This document shows positions 9,633 through 21,151 of a DNA stretch of 64,000 nt, piece by piece; the stretch's first letter is position 1; each line of letters begins with the position of its first letter. Under the pieces are notes generated by a model. The model was not told where the DNA came from. It made no database searches and worked only from the letters and a program-made list of their open reading frames with translations. The stretch is from Botryosphaeria dothidea. Its lineage: Eukaryota > Ascomycota > Dothideomycetes > Botryosphaeriales > Botryosphaeriaceae. Position numbers and translations under genes: made by a program. The stretch covers positions 5,208,001-5,272,000 of the forward strand of contig WWBZ02000001.1 of assembly GCA_011503125.2 (NCBI GenBank). The letters run 5' to 3'.

Positions 9633-10336
9633 TCAAAATTCTGTCAGAAAATGGAGAAGCAAGTCCCTGTGCCCATTCGACAAGCTCGTGATTCCCATCA
9701 GCACGAACCAAAGCCAGTCCTCACCACGATGAACCAGGAACCAATAGAGATCCCAATCGCGACCCAGAGGATCCTGTTCAACTCCATAATCAAGTGTCCA
9801 AAAACCAAAGCTGTCGAGCACCTCATCATCGTTCCCTTCCAGAAGCAACTTCTCCTGAAAATTTTTAGGGAAATGAGAAAATTCGCCTTCGAAGCGCTCT
9901 TTCTTGTCGATCTCTCCTGGAATATTCCACTTGTGCCTTTTACTGTAAAAGACAAGACCGTTGGTAGCCCAAACCTTCAAGCCATAGACGACTCTATTGG
10001 TTACAAGCATGTTCTTGTATTCGTGGAAGGCTCTATGAGATGCCGCTGGTGGTGGTATCTTGTAGCACTTTCCATTTGCCCATTTGGAAACCTCTATTCC
10101 ATTGCCATCATCACGGGCTAGGCTCTGTCGCTTGGTGCTCAAGGAGCCTATGCAAACATGAGTTACGGGGAGACTACAAATATTCGCGAGCACTTACATA
10201 AACCTTCTGCTTGAGATAGGCGACCGAAGAATTTTTGCTGGTCGACGCTGAGAGGAGCGATGGAATGGTTGTGGTCATCTGTGCCCCCCCCGAAGAGGTT
10301 CTCAAACATTGTATCAAGGTGTGGAGTGCGAGGCAT
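9633..10336 (-). CDS. Hypothetical protein (217 aa), two exons
   Basis: Exons are 10336-10198 and 10147-9633. The 50-bp intron (GTAAGT...TGCATAG) joins phase 1 to phase 2 cleanly. The start is ATG 10336 (MPRTPHLDTMFENLFGG). The second exon is rich in aromatic residues (YGLKVWATNGLVFYSKRHKW, FGFWTLDYGVE, DWDLYWFLVHRGEDWLWFVL), which may form a beta-rich or SMI1/KNR4-like fold, but I cannot assign a family. The open frame on the opposite strand is taken as a shadow because it lacks matching splice structure. Confidence 0.55.
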
Positions 10337-13201
10337 GATGAGCTGTGTCACACAGGATCAGCGAAGAGTGGCGGTGTATCTTGTATTAAACAGGCCGGCC
10401 AGACAAGTGTCAGAAAGGCCAGCACCGGGAATGCATCCACATGGAAAGGTTTGCTCTTCACATGCAGCATGCAAGCCGGAGTCATGCTCATGCTCATGAT
10501 CAATTACCAATCCTTTGGTGGCTTGGCCCACAGCTGTCTGAGCGCGTTTGGCACATTGAATGCTGTGCCGCACCAATCCTGAACCCGGTCTATCCGCACG
10601 CTTGATGGGAAAGTGTATGCATGAAACCCTAGGATCGGCAGTGGTTCTTGTAAGAAGACGCTTCAACTCAGCATAGAAGGAATTGCGGTGAGAAGATCGA
10701 CTTATATTTATGACACGAACATGGTACAGCACAGATTAAGCAAAGATTTGGATTTCTCAAATAACATTTCAATCTACTGACTGGCATCTTCTATCAAAGG
10801 AGGAAGAGGACGAAGCATGGTAGACATAAGGGAGCTGAGTACTAATGAGCTGAACGGCAGCAGACTGATTTAAGTTGGAGACTCACACCAGAATGACCTG
10901 TGGCTTACACGAGCTTTCTAGGTAAAGGTCACTTTTGCGTTGGTTTGAGGTAGGTTCGAGGCGGCTTCGGTGTTCCAGTCGTGTCGTATCCACCACGTCT
11001 ATTCATTTCGTTTTGAGTGTGCATAACTAAATAGATCAGACTAATCATCATTTAATTGTGGACACAGAAGCTTACCTGCCAGTAAGATGAGGAAGGAGTG
11101 AAGTTTGTTGATCTGAACAATGCTCGAGCACAAAGCGTGGTCATCCCCCTTAAATGCCTCGAGTGGCCCTATGCTGGTCCACTGAAGGAATATATAGCGC
11201 CTAGATATCGTGGGGCTACAAGACCCATTCATGCTCGGGGGTTTGAGTCCGAAGCTGCTGGCGTATCAGCCTGCCCAGGCCAATACGAGTTGAATAGGCC
11301 CACCTTTGAAGCGAACAGCTTTGCCTACGGAACCAGTCCAGCCTGAAAATCGGTTTTGCTGTTTTCCCAGGTACCATTTTGCTCGAAATTGCATGCTGGT
11401 ACAGGAACTCTCGCCATATTTTAGCGGAGAAGCATAGCTGGGGACGTCTACTTCCTCCATTTCCTTCTCCCTCTCCCTGCCCGGTGCTACGAATACTGGT
11501 GTGATTGAGGTCAACAGGGTCTATGCTCCAGGACCCAGGCCGTGCAAGGTCATTCCCGTGTTGCGTGCTGAGACCTACGTTGAGCGCCCACCGGCCATTT
11601 CTCTCCTTTGGACGCTGTGTTTCCGAACATCTCCACCTATCCGCCATTTCCCGCCATTTCAGCAGTACCAGCGCTTCCGGCGGTGACGAAACCATGGTCC
11701 CCACAGTGGCAGCGACCCACCAAGTAGTGCAGGGTACCGATACGATCAGAGGGATTTTTATTTTAATTGGGGCTTGAGCAACCTTGCAGTCGCAAATGTC
11801 ACTCCCTCCGTCCTCGGCGTCTCTTCGGCAAACGATGGCATTGCGAACCCCCACTTAGCACCCCCGCTTCCGCTTCGGCGCTGCAAGGCGCCTGGCCAGC
11901 TACTCAATTTGCTTCCTTGCTCTTTGCCTGAACGACCCACATAGCTCGGCTACACTTGACCTCGCTCGCTGTGTCGCCAGCGTGTGCCTGTCCTACTCCA
12001 CTTTGCTTGTTGAGTAGTCGTTGTCACCCCACACCAGCGAAGCACAGCCGTGTAGCAGAGGCCCTTCAGAGCGAAATGCATACAGACCGGTATTCTGCAA
12101 CGGAGTCTAGCCCGTATAGAACTACCGCAGGGGTTGCGACAAAATATGCACTTTACTACTTCTTGAAGTTGGCGTAGATCAGCCTCGCCGCCTATCAAAC
12201 AATCAGGCTCTACCCGTCCATCCACTCTTAACTACCATCCATGTCAACGCTGCGAAGTTAAATGATGAGAGAAGAGGTACAGTAGCTTTGAGGTTGGTCT
12301 AATCTACAATATAAATTATTCATGGTAAGTAAAATAGCAAAGCGGTGGATCCGGCGAGCGCTCACCAGGGCCAAAGAACATCCTTATTAATGAGGGCAAA
12401 GTGGAAACTCCTCCCGTGGCTTCGCAACGAGCAAAGTACGTTCGGGGATCCCGTTTTTTTCTTCCTTTTGCGATCAGCTGAATGTATGCGCCCGCGAAGA
12501 AAAAGTTGCTCTTTAACGCGCAAGGACGGGGCTCAGTCTTGCAGCCGCGCCGGCATTGCCCGCCGGGCGGGAATCCGACCCTGTCCTGGAAGGAGAGGCA
12601 GAATCCCGCCAGGCGGCACACCAACCGCCCGCCCGCCAACACTCTTAAGCCTCGGGATACTATAACCCGGCCGCGGATACTGTGAAGGGAAATCCTGGCA
12701 CGGCCTAGCGAGTTTAATTTTAATGGTTCGGGATCCTCGCCTTTTCGGGCTGCGAAAAGGCGTGAGGTTGTCACCTGTCAGTAGCTTTCTAATCACAATC
12801 ACACTCTAGACAATGGACTATCTTTGGCTTTGCCGTCTACCGTCATTCAATGCTTAACAACTAAGCCGTCAGTAATATCTTTGCCCAAATGCGAGCGCTC
12901 TAGAGTGTTGGTCTTGCGGCCCAAGTGAGCTTGTATCGTAGGCTCGACCGTCGGTCGGCCGTTGGCCTTGCAAGATCCTCCAAGCGCTAGCTCAACACAA
13001 AGCCGGACTGTCTGGTTGGATAATCAGTGAAGTCAAGCACTGGCCACTATGGTGGGTTTACGAAAGATCATAATCACCGACCCCTGTCCGAGGTGGGCGG
13101 CAATCGTGACAATGGCACTTCGCCGAAATGCGCCCCTTCAGCACCGTACTTAAAATCCTGCTGTCACCAAAAAAAAAGAGGAACATTCTCATACACTCAA
13201 G
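10337..13201. other. 2.9-kb stretch with no supportable gene
   Basis: Several open frames exist on both strands, but none shows a domain, consistent splice sites or convincing composition. A GC-rich block (12540-12770) holds a good hairpin, CGCCTTTTCG (12738-12747) with CGAAAAGGCG (12753-12762), and CCCGCCGGGCGGG-like words near 12560. This may be decayed sequence or a regulatory or structural region. Confidence 0.4.
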
Positions 13202-14857
13202 ATGACTTCCTCCCGCTCGGATATAATTCTTCGGTCTCCGACTACCCCCAACTCAAGTCTTGTACAGTTCAATTGCTGCTCGGCGGGCTGGTCAACAATC
13301 TATTCCGAACAGCTTGACGTGCTCGACTTCACGTATGTCCCGGAAACGGATCAAACGACCATGACAATCTCCATTGGCGGAAGGATATTCGACCTTGCCT
13401 GCTCTGCTGCTCTTTTCCCTTCCGCTGTTGCCGCAGTCGAGCTGTGGGCTCCCGGGCCAGAGATAACATCCTTATTCTCTAACCTTGCGGGGTTACTTCG
13501 CCGTCTCTGTGGAAAGCAGCTTCTGACTTTCAACCGAGAAAATGTCAGCCTCATGGCCTTCCTCCATATCTGGAACGTAAGGGCTGATCCATACGATGGA
13601 CACTTTGGTCTCGGCCTTCCTACTCCCGGAAAGCGCATTGACGAACTCTTCGAAGGCATCGAATACCACGACACCGATCTCTCATGGTACGAATGGAACC
13701 TTATCACTGTTATGGAGAAGATGTCGGACACACATTTCCTAGTCACTATGAACAATCAGTGTTTTGGTTGTTACATACCGGAGGGGGCTTTCGAATACGA
13801 GGGTTATAGCATCTTTCTTCAGGAAGTACGAAGCTGGAAAAGAATCTCGTTCGCCCGCAATGTCCCTCCCTCCATCTCGCGGCTCTCTGGTTTTGTGTAT
13901 TCACGATACAAGCCAACCAAGCTACAAGGGGTGCTCTACGAGTGGGTAGAGCCCAGTCATGCAATCCCATACTTGAGCAAGGTGCAGGTGGACGAAGTGC
14001 CTATTCAGCAGAGGAAGGCTTGGAGTGACCAGATCGAGCATGCTCTGGCGTTCCTACATGAGAGGTCTGCCAGCTTCACAAGGGAAGGATGTAAAGGGAA
14101 CATCACCGAGCGCATCACGATCACCACCAACATGGAGGCACATTTGAGGCTTATCCATTTTGGTGATGGTGAGCCGCATCGTGGATCTATAAGGTTTGTT
14201 CCTCATCGAAGGGCAGATTACCGCGCACTCGCCCAGATTCGCAAATTCCTTAGGGTTGACGCGGACGCCACTTGCATCGTAAACCCTCAAACTGTCGGAT
14301 TCCTCTGCATCCCGAGCGAGATTAGGAACAGGATCTACGAGCTGCTTCTGGTGTTGCCTGGCTATGTCAGATGGCACTGGGGCTACCGACATCAAATCGA
14401 TGTGGTTGCAGGCCTGGAAAGTGATAAGATCGCTGGCATCGGGCTCCTTGGCACCAACCGACAAGTGCGTCACGAGTCACTGTCATTCCTCGTCAGTCGA
14501 AACAACATAGCCGTTGATGCTGTCTGGCTCAAACCATTTTTGAGAACAAGAATGCCGGTCTGCCGCAGTTTGGAGCCAACAGTGGTGGGCTCGTACCTCC
14601 GAAGGGCTACTGTCACCATTACGTTGACTTGTAATGACCGGAGTACAAATGAGCAGCGTAAAGGTATCAAAGAGCTTGTAAAGTATTCTTCTTTATTAAG
14701 CCATGTCGATCTCCTGGTTTACAACAAGCACACATGGTATTGGGAGGACGATAATATTTGGGCTGACCTTAAGAAATTACCCGGCGTGCACCTGGAGGAG
14801 CATCTAGATACTAATTTCCTCGATCGAGTGCAACTATATCAATCTTTTGTGATCTGA
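13202..14857 (+). CDS. Pseudokinase-like protein with C-terminal 2EXR/F-box-like domain (551 aa)
   Basis: Single exon from ATG 13202. The N-terminal half has a degraded kinase plan: VLYEWVEPSHAIPYL at the hinge, then QIEHALAFLHERSASF, then GNITERITITTNMEA and LRLIHFGDG in place of the catalytic loop and DFG. The HRD aspartate is missing, so catalysis is unlikely. The last third starts FLCIPSEIRNRIYELLLVLP and continues with LLGTNRQVRHESLSFLVSRN, the LPPEIRNxIYxxxL...LLxTNRQIxxEA pattern of fungal 2EXR/F-box-like domains. The fusion could couple recognition to ubiquitin ligase recruitment, but that is inference. Other kinase-like genes lie at 5.6-6.3 kb and 40.0-41.3 kb. Confidence 0.65.
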   Translation: MTSSRSDIILRSPTTPNSSLVQFNCCSAGWSTIYSEQLDVLDFTYVPETDQTTMTISIGGRIFDLACSAALFPSAVAAVELWAPGPEITSLFSNLAGLLRRLCGKQLLTFNRENVSLMAFLHIWNVRADPYDGHFGLGLPTPGKRIDELFEGIEYHDTDLSWYEWNLITVMEKMSDTHFLVTMNNQCFGCYIPEGAFEYEGYSIFLQEVRSWKRISFARNVPPSISRLSGFVYSRYKPTKLQGVLYEWVEPSHAIPYLSKVQVDEVPIQQRKAWSDQIEHALAFLHERSASFTREGCKGNITERITITTNMEAHLRLIHFGDGEPHRGSIRFVPHRRADYRALAQIRKFLRVDADATCIVNPQTVGFLCIPSEIRNRIYELLLVLPGYVRWHWGYRHQIDVVAGLESDKIAGIGLLGTNRQVRHESLSFLVSRNNIAVDAVWLKPFLRTRMPVCRSLEPTVVGSYLRRATVTITLTCNDRSTNEQRKGIKELVKYSSLLSHVDLLVYNKHTWYWEDDNIWADLKKLPGVHLEEHLDTNFLDRVQLYQSFVI

Positions 14858-15307
14858 TGGATGGAGCATTCGATGTACTGTACATAAGGAGATATCTGAC
14901 TCTTTATTATTTTATTATTCGTATCAGTATTAGTTGTACAATCTTGGATAAATCTCACTCACCATAAATTCAACGTATGCGCCAAATAATTATAGGAACA
15001 AGGCGAACAACGTAAGCACACTCATGACTCTGGAGCCTGTGGGCTTGCCGCACCAAATTTTCGGCTACCTGAGCTACGAATTACCTCAATTTCTAAAGTA
15101 AAGCATGGTTCACAGACGAAAACCATCAGTTATCGCTGAACACCAGAACTCGATGCCTCCAAAACGCCGAGCCACGTCCGGAGCCACTCGTTCGAGCAAG
15201 CGGATACGTTCCAAAAACAAATCCGCATAAAACAAACCGCGCGATGGCTTTTCCCACATATCTCTTAGGCCTCTGAGCCTAGAAATAAACGAAGAAACTT
15301 TGTAGAA
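14858..15307. other. Gene-free spacer
   Basis: AT-rich just after the stop (14880-14940, a likely polyadenylation region). No gene or repeat recognised. Confidence 0.4.
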
Positions 15308-15748
15308 ATGCTCTGGCTACCACTCCTGACACAGATGCGTTGCAGCAGGCGGTCGCTGCCCACAGCGGCGCGCTTCGATTCAGAGACTCTTGTAACTGAA
15401 TTGTTCTTCCGAGTTTTTAACAGGCGCCTCCGCATCGCATACTACTTGCGAAGAAACGATCTGTGGCACCGAGCAGTACCGCACGTGCTTGGTCACTACA
15501 TCGCTCATAAACAAGGCATTGGAGAGCACGACATCAGGCAAATACCACCAAAAGCTCAGGATTTCATTCAATCGGAGGGACGCTATGTTGACCAGAAACT
15601 CACATCGGCGATGCGCAAGGTCGAGGAAGTCTTCGCAAGCCAAACCCACCCTTTTATTACTTGGGTGGTGCGACTAATCGAAGGGTATATTTTTCAGCAT
15701 TTCGAAGGCTACTCTTACTCGGTCGGATGTTCTAAAGTGCCCTGGTAG
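15308..15748 (+). pseudogene. Truncated relative of the BTB-protein C-terminal half (146 codons)
   Basis: An open frame from ATG 15308 encodes RNDLWHRAVPHVLGHYI and a later segment KLTSAMRKVEEVFASQ. These align in order with DEDLFARAMPHAVGQWF and SAARRIERVLLG of the BTB protein at 2791-4172. The spacing is similar, but the BTB domain and acidic tail are absent. It is best explained as a decayed duplicate; a short expressed protein cannot be excluded. Confidence 0.5.
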
Positions 15749-16168
15749 TGTTGGACAAATTATTTACAGAGCTAGTATGCTGTCTTGAACTTGTAACTGA
15801 GGTTATGTATTCTAAGTAGAAACCAATTGGGATGTACGTGGTTGAGAGCGAGACATATAGAGAAGACCAATTTATTTGCAAATATTTTGAGCCTCTTGAA
15901 CAGTGCTCTTTCTGGCGAGACAACATCAGCCAACATGAGAAACAGTGGTGCCCACAATCCTTGAATCGCCGCGTATCGAGCCACATCAGTAGAACAAGAG
16001 AGGCGCAAGCTCCGGAGACGGCCGGTGGTGACCTGGCATTACGTCGGGCCAATACAAGGGCCGACTGTTCAAACCCCGCCGAGGAAATCGGCCACCCAGC
16101 CGTTTCACACTTTCGCGCAGCATCGCCTTCCATCCCGCTCCAACGACACGACGGACGGCACGACGTCC
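15749..16168. other. Gene-free spacer
   Basis: Open frames here overlap one another on both strands without coding character. Probably the upstream region of the 16169 gene. Confidence 0.35.
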
Positions 16169-16620
16169 ATGGCCATGGCCAGTAGCGAGAGCAGGCAGTC
16201 ACACCTCAGCCAAGATGACCTAAGCCCGCTAGTAACAGGTCTCCTGCAGGAAATATCGCAGGCCCTCGATAATGAGTGGGACAGGGCGACAGAGGCGTTG
16301 GAATTCGTCACACGGTATGGGACCATTCGCGAGCCTATGCTCAAGCTGATAGAGCATCGAGAGGTATTCTTCTATCCATCTTGATGGACGCAAAGACTAA
16401 TGCAGTCCAGGAGCTGAGAGGAAAAGACTTCAGTTTTATTCGATTCAAAGCCAAATACATCTTCAACGCTCGCGAGCCCGTGTTCTTCTTTCCCATCAAG
16501 GCAGACTCTGAAACTTCGCCGTCGATATGCGATATACCCCTTGAAGTTGGAAAGCGTATTTCTGTAACACGCGACGAAGAAGTGACGCCTATGGTGGACG
16601 TGCTGGTCGTGAAGCAGTAG
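16169..16620 (+). CDS. Hypothetical protein (134 aa), two exons
   Basis: Exons are 16169-16363 and 16411-16620, with a 47-bp phase-0 intron (GTATTC...GACTAATG...TCCAG) containing a clear branch site. The start is one of two in-frame ATGs (16169 or 16175). The N-terminus is helical (LVTGLLQEISQALDNEWDRA). The second exon reads like a compact beta-rich domain (FIRFKAKYIFNAREPVFFFP). No family recognised. It ends 6 bp before the stop of the convergent 16627 gene, so the transcripts must overlap. Confidence 0.5.
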
Positions 16621-16626
16621 AGGCAT

Positions 16627-18038
16627 CTACATCATTCTGGTTGAATCAGGGTCAAGGAAAATATTCGAGTTGCCCCACAGCAACCAGTCCCAGTGAAGGA
16701 CTGAACTGTCCACAGACGGCTGCAGAACTTCATCCAGTCGCTGCTGTCCTTGCAGCATACTGTACTGTGACTGGGCCGCTTCAGAATCAAGCTGGTCATG
16801 AATGTAGTGGCTCTGTGCCGCAGCCTCGTGATCCATATCCATGATATGCGGTGCAGCAGCGCTGGAAGTTCCATCTGATACGGATACGATGTTCTGGGAA
16901 GCGTTACCTGAACGAGGTGGGAGGTTTTCGTGGGAATCTTCAACAATTGTTTGCTCAGGCTCGCTGAGGTCTGTTTGAGCATCTAGACTCATTGTATTAG
17001 CTTCATCCCAAAAGAAGAACCAAATTCATGACCTCCTGATGTAAAGTGCTGCTGTGATGTTCCTGGCCCTGTCCTCTGAGGAGTTGCTGGCCAACACTGC
17101 TGCTGGAGACACGGTCGTTTGCTCCTCTTTGCCTGCTCGGATGGCCGCTCATCGGGGTTCCGCTTCCGTTGGTCATCGAAGTTACTCGGCAAAGATAACT
17201 TCAAGGCTCTGGTTTCGTTCACTCTCCTGCAGCGTTCTGACTGGTGTGAGGCGGAGGAAGTAGGATGGGCTTATCGGACAGGGCAGCGGTGGGTACACAT
17301 ACCATCATAGATAGCTTGACATCTCTCAAACCAATGCCTACATTCCACAAGCTTCTTGAATAGCGCTGGATCGTATGCACGAAGGAGCTTCACAAAGTTG
17401 GGGATATCTCCATAAGCATCAGTGTTCAGACTGTGCGCTTTTGTCCAGAGAAATGTGAACAGTATTGAAATGCCTGGTGTCGCGTTTTTTTCGAAGAGGA
17501 GAAGCCTCGAGCCCTGTGTGACATATTTCCTGAACCTCTCACTGTCGTTTCCGAAAGCTTTGGACCAACGAGTTTTGTTGATGGGACGATTGTTTTGGTC
17601 GCAGAACTGCCGGGAGCCATACTCAAGAGCCAGGCTTCGAGCAGCTAAGACTTTGCGAAACTTCGCTTCGACCGGCTGTTGACTCCCCACCTGAATATCG
17701 GTGACTCTGATATCCTGGTTATCCTCTAGCGGGTTGTCGCCGAGTGCTTCCTCGGGCGGTCTCGCCAGAAGTGCGTCGATGGCCCCTTGTTTGTCGCGCA
17801 AAGCTTGGAATAAACTCTTGACATTACCTGAAACCCCTTCCAGATTGTCTTTCTGACAGCCGGTTTGATTAGCTGACTGCAGCTGGCGTCAGTACATGTC
17901 AATGAAAGAAGCGAAGTGTTGACACACTGCGCATATTTTGCCCAGCTTTCCGGAAAGGCTTTTGGCATACGTGTGATACGGCTGTAGCTCTTTAGAAGTG
18001 GCATTCAGGATCCGCAGAAAACATTGCTCGAGGTCCAT
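16627..18038 (-). CDS. Hypothetical nuclear-type protein (414 aa), four exons
   Basis: Exons are 18038-17928, 17876-17303, 17236-17033 and 16982-16627; introns are 51, 66 and 50 bp. Every splice fits phase (0, 1, 1). The first intron has a perfect ACTGAC branch, and the third uses a weak GTCATG donor with GCTAATAC. The N-terminus is helical (MDLEQCFLRILN). A globular middle contains LALEYGSRQFCDQ, RFRKYVTQGSRLLLFEKN and LVECRHWFERCQAIYDE. The C-terminal third is disordered, Gln/Ser/Asp-rich, with a basic patch (RKRNPDERPSEQAKRSKR) resembling a bipartite nuclear signal. No family recognised; a transcriptional role is only a guess from composition. Confidence 0.55.
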
Positions 18039-18611
18039 CTTGAAAGAAGTGTGGTGGGCTTGGGGGAGGGGAGGAACCTGAAGTGGACCCAGTGGTGGGA
18101 GCAATGGGCGGTCCGGGTCGTCGATTATCCTAACGCAAGAGCTGGCATGCAAGTGCTAGCGATTACGAGGACAATACTCCTAATTATGCCATCCCAACCC
18201 CTTTTGGTCATTTCTGGACGGCAGTCCAACTCTTCCCTGAAAGGATTCATGGGCGCAGCGGTGTGCGCGCATCAAACCAAACCTGTTTTGGACAAAAATG
18301 GACTGCTGTCCAAACATGCCCCAAATGGGAGAAATCTCCGACCTGCTGCGCTTCCTGCATTGATACCTGGCGCATCACACAGAATGTGAGATTTCAGACC
18401 CATTTCAAATTATCTGTGGCCGGCCCAGAAGACTCCACTTTGAGGATAGGTAGCACAGGCGATGCCGACACGCCTGCTGACCCGGGGGGAATCCTTGTCT
18501 GTAGTTGCTGGTGCCCGTGGAAAGCCAGATACAAAATGAGCTTCGCTCGAACCGTGTCTCGGAACCCCCTATAAATAATTACAACACTCTGCGCCTTACT
18601 TCCAGCACGAA
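18039..18611. other. Divergent promoter region between the 18038 (-) and 18612 (+) genes
   Basis: No gene seen. A TATA box serving the right-hand gene lies at 18570-18577. Confidence 0.45.
18570..18577 (+). promoter_or_regulatory. TATA box of the RING-finger gene
   Basis: TATAAATA about 42 bp upstream of ATG 18612. Confidence 0.5.
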
Positions 18612-19975
18612 ATGCTGATGCAGAGTCTTACCGAAGGGAAGACAGTGCAGATGCTGTCTACTATCCATGCAGGTAACGCACAGTTCGTTCGTCAGCCAAT
18701 GCAAATGAGTCGGAATGCCACCTTGATCCGCCGATTCCTCAATTGTTGCCGGTCATGCGGCGGGTCATTAGATTCTCAGGAAGTAAGAGTTCTCATTTGC
18801 AGTCATTATGTCTGTAATTCTTGCAAAGGTATGTTAGCTTGAACCAATCGACGTGTTTTGCTAATTAGAAGATATCCGTGCCTGTCCGAGATGTGGCCCA
18901 ATTTTCGCCCGGAAGCTGAATCTCGCAGTTCCAATCGGAATAGTCATTCCTCCAATAAAATGGCCAGATGCAGCACATGTGTCAAGAGCACAACCATTTT
19001 TGCAGGAGTTGAGCGAATTCGCGGGATCCGTGGCCCTAAAGCATCGCGACGCCATGAAAGCGCTCCCTGTGGAAATCTTTGTTTCTTACGCGCTTAACGG
19101 CTCTGTGGAACACATCTTTCCTTTTTTACAATCCTACATGAACCTTGCATGTGCAGTTGAGGCCAGCATGTCGAATGCCGAGACCGCGTTTACTTGGGAC
19201 CATACATTGAGGGTGAGTTAATATCGGAAGAAGACGTTTAAATTTTCTAACTGTGAAGTAGGAAATGCCTCTCGTCGGCCTCCCCCGGCAGGCGCTACGG
19301 AAAGGAATCCAAGCTCAGTCAAGTCAATGGGACGTATTGCAATCGGACGAGAATGAGCTCTATCTACACACGCTTAAGCCAATTCGAGACATGTACAAAG
19401 TCTACTCTACAACGGAGTTCTTACGACGCCTCCCAATTCTTTCCAAAAGACTAGCACGCACAGGCGAGGTTGAAGCCGAGTTTCATGTTTTTGACGAGAT
19501 CGGTGGTCGTTCGCAAGGCAATGGGCCGAAAAAACTGGCCACCTGGATAAAGCGATCATACAAAGCTTTCAGCACAAGCATTGAAGTGGAGAAATCGGCG
19601 AATTCTAGAAGAGAGTACTTGAACGTATGGAGTGCTAGACTGGTGCAAGACGTTATTGACGTTTGCTCAGTGTATCCAGAGCTTGTCGAAGCGTTCCAAG
19701 TCCTCGTTCTAGTAAGTAGATGCCCAAGCATATTATTCTGCTAGCTAATTCCGTGATAGATGTTGCAAGATGCGAAGGACTTCTTGAGTGCCAGTGCAAT
19801 TGTAGAAGGTCTAGTCCCTTCAGTCGGCTCCGATGTAGCTGACGCAACACTTCGAAGCCTCAGACTCCGAATGAGATTCAACAGACCATGCATTCCAATG
19901 ATAGACCAGAATGAGGACTGCTTTAAGTTGTTTGACGGATTTGATTTGCAGCAAGTGGTTGATTTGGAGCTCTGA
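18612..19975 (+). CDS. RING-finger protein (408 aa), possible E3 ubiquitin ligase
   Basis: Exons are 18612-18828, 18869-19212, 19262-19711 and 19760-19975; introns are 40, 49 and 48 bp, all frame-consistent with good donors. The first splice falls inside a RING-HC finger. Residues about 46-81 read CRSCGG...CSHYVCNSC, then CPRCG across the junction, giving C-x2-C-x11-C-x-H-x2-C-x2-C-x5-C-x2-C. The rest is helical (SYALNGSVEHIFPFLQ, MYKVYSTTEFLRRLP, DVIDVCSVYPELVEAF) without a recognised domain. RING fingers bind E2 enzymes, so ubiquitin ligase activity is likely in principle; the substrate is unknown. The patatin gene 1.5 kb downstream carries a RING of similar type. Confidence 0.75.
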
Positions 19976-20509
19976 GGGGGGTTGTTTGGGCTTTTTCGTT
20001 GACCATTACCGCTAAAATTTATATTTCATAATCAGAAGTTTCAGTGACCTTACTTTCTAGTTGAGCATCCGCATGTGGAGATTTTTTCTCGCTCTTTCCT
20101 TCTACTGAAGTCTAGCCTGCAGGTCGTGCATGCGTCAAAGTTGTGAGCTGATCCCACTATGACATCAGCCACCTAAGCGCCTCCATGCAGCTGACTGCAT
20201 AGTTTCCCAGGGTGATCCGGAGATGGTGCAGGTAAGAACTGTTTGTACCATGAAGTATGATTGGCTATGATCCATCCACATCCGTCTCGAGGCACAGTCG
20301 TCCCCGCGTAGCAAAGAAGGGAATGTGTGCGAGGGCTCCACTCCGGAGATAATGAGCTATTTCTGTCCTATGTGAGAGATGTGATACACGGAGCGGTACA
20401 CATAATGTGACAGTATAATGCTGGTACCACCCAGACACTCCAAGGGCCTCGCTTCTCAAGATATAAAGCCCAGAAAGAACTTGAATCGTTCCAAATTGTC
20501 GGCAAAATC
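19976..20509. other. Gene-free promoter region
   Basis: No gene seen. A TATA box for the next gene is at 20462-20468. Confidence 0.4.
20462..20468 (+). promoter_or_regulatory. TATA box of the 20510 gene
   Basis: TATAAAG, 42 bp upstream of ATG 20510. Confidence 0.45.
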
Positions 20510-21151
20510 ATGGCTGCCTCTTTGCATGTCAGATGGGAAGGACCGAGATTGGGTGTGATGCCAAGCGTGGATGCTTCAAGCTGGACCTTATGGTCAGAGG
20601 TGAGTAAGACTGGCCCAAATGCGAGCAGTGAGCTGAAAGAATCAGGATGATTTCCTTGACAAATGCGGTCTCTCCATGGAATACCAGCTGCACAGAGATA
20701 CCTATAAGGATATGAAGGTGATTGTTCCTTACCTTATTATTCATTTTCCACTGACCAATTCGAACAGAGAGTTGCACGTAGCAGCATCATAAAGATGGGG
20801 GTCGGCAAAGGGTTGGCGTTCGTAGACCTCCTCACGCCGGAGAAGAGTTATATTCTGGACCTTGAGCAGCCGAACATCTGGAAATACGCTCCCAAACGAG
20901 CCGAAGAAGTCTTTAGTCGGACATGGGCAAGGGGAAGTAAAACGGGCTCGTGGTTCAATTGGGGCTGGAGAGCAGTCACGATGCTGGTGGCGAAGGAAAA
21001 CAATCTCTTTGAGATCCGTAAGTCTGATATGAAGAGCGACTAAGCGCAAAACTAACAAAAACCTCCAGGGAACCGAGAATATCCGACAGAGTGGGTGAAT
21101 GAGGTTGCGTTGACCGGAGCTACAGAGAGGGTCTCAGCGAAAGGACATTAA
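20510..21151 (+). CDS. Hypothetical protein (164 aa), four small exons
   Basis: Exons are 20510-20599, 20646-20717, 20768-21017 and 21069-21151; introns are 46, 50, 50 and 51 bp or close to it, with GTGAGT/GTGATT/GTAAGT donors. All junctions keep one frame to TAA 21149-21151. Sequence blocks include LHVRWEGPRLGVMP, GKGLAFVDLLTPEKSYILDL and GSWFNWGWRAVTMLVAKE. The pattern suggests a small soluble globular protein. No signal peptide, membrane segment or known domain. It lies between the RING gene and the patatin gene. Confidence 0.55.

Noticed and set aside
9651..10121. 156-codon plus-strand frame
   Set aside because: Antisense shadow of the 9633-10336 gene, which has a proper intron and better composition.
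11216..11854. 212-codon minus-strand frame
   Set aside because: Arg/Trp-rich, low-complexity composition, overlapped by frames in other phases, no ATG context, splice sites or domain.
12316..12802. Overlapping frames on both strands in a GC-rich block
   Set aside because: Length is explained by GC-rich composition with few stops; no domain.
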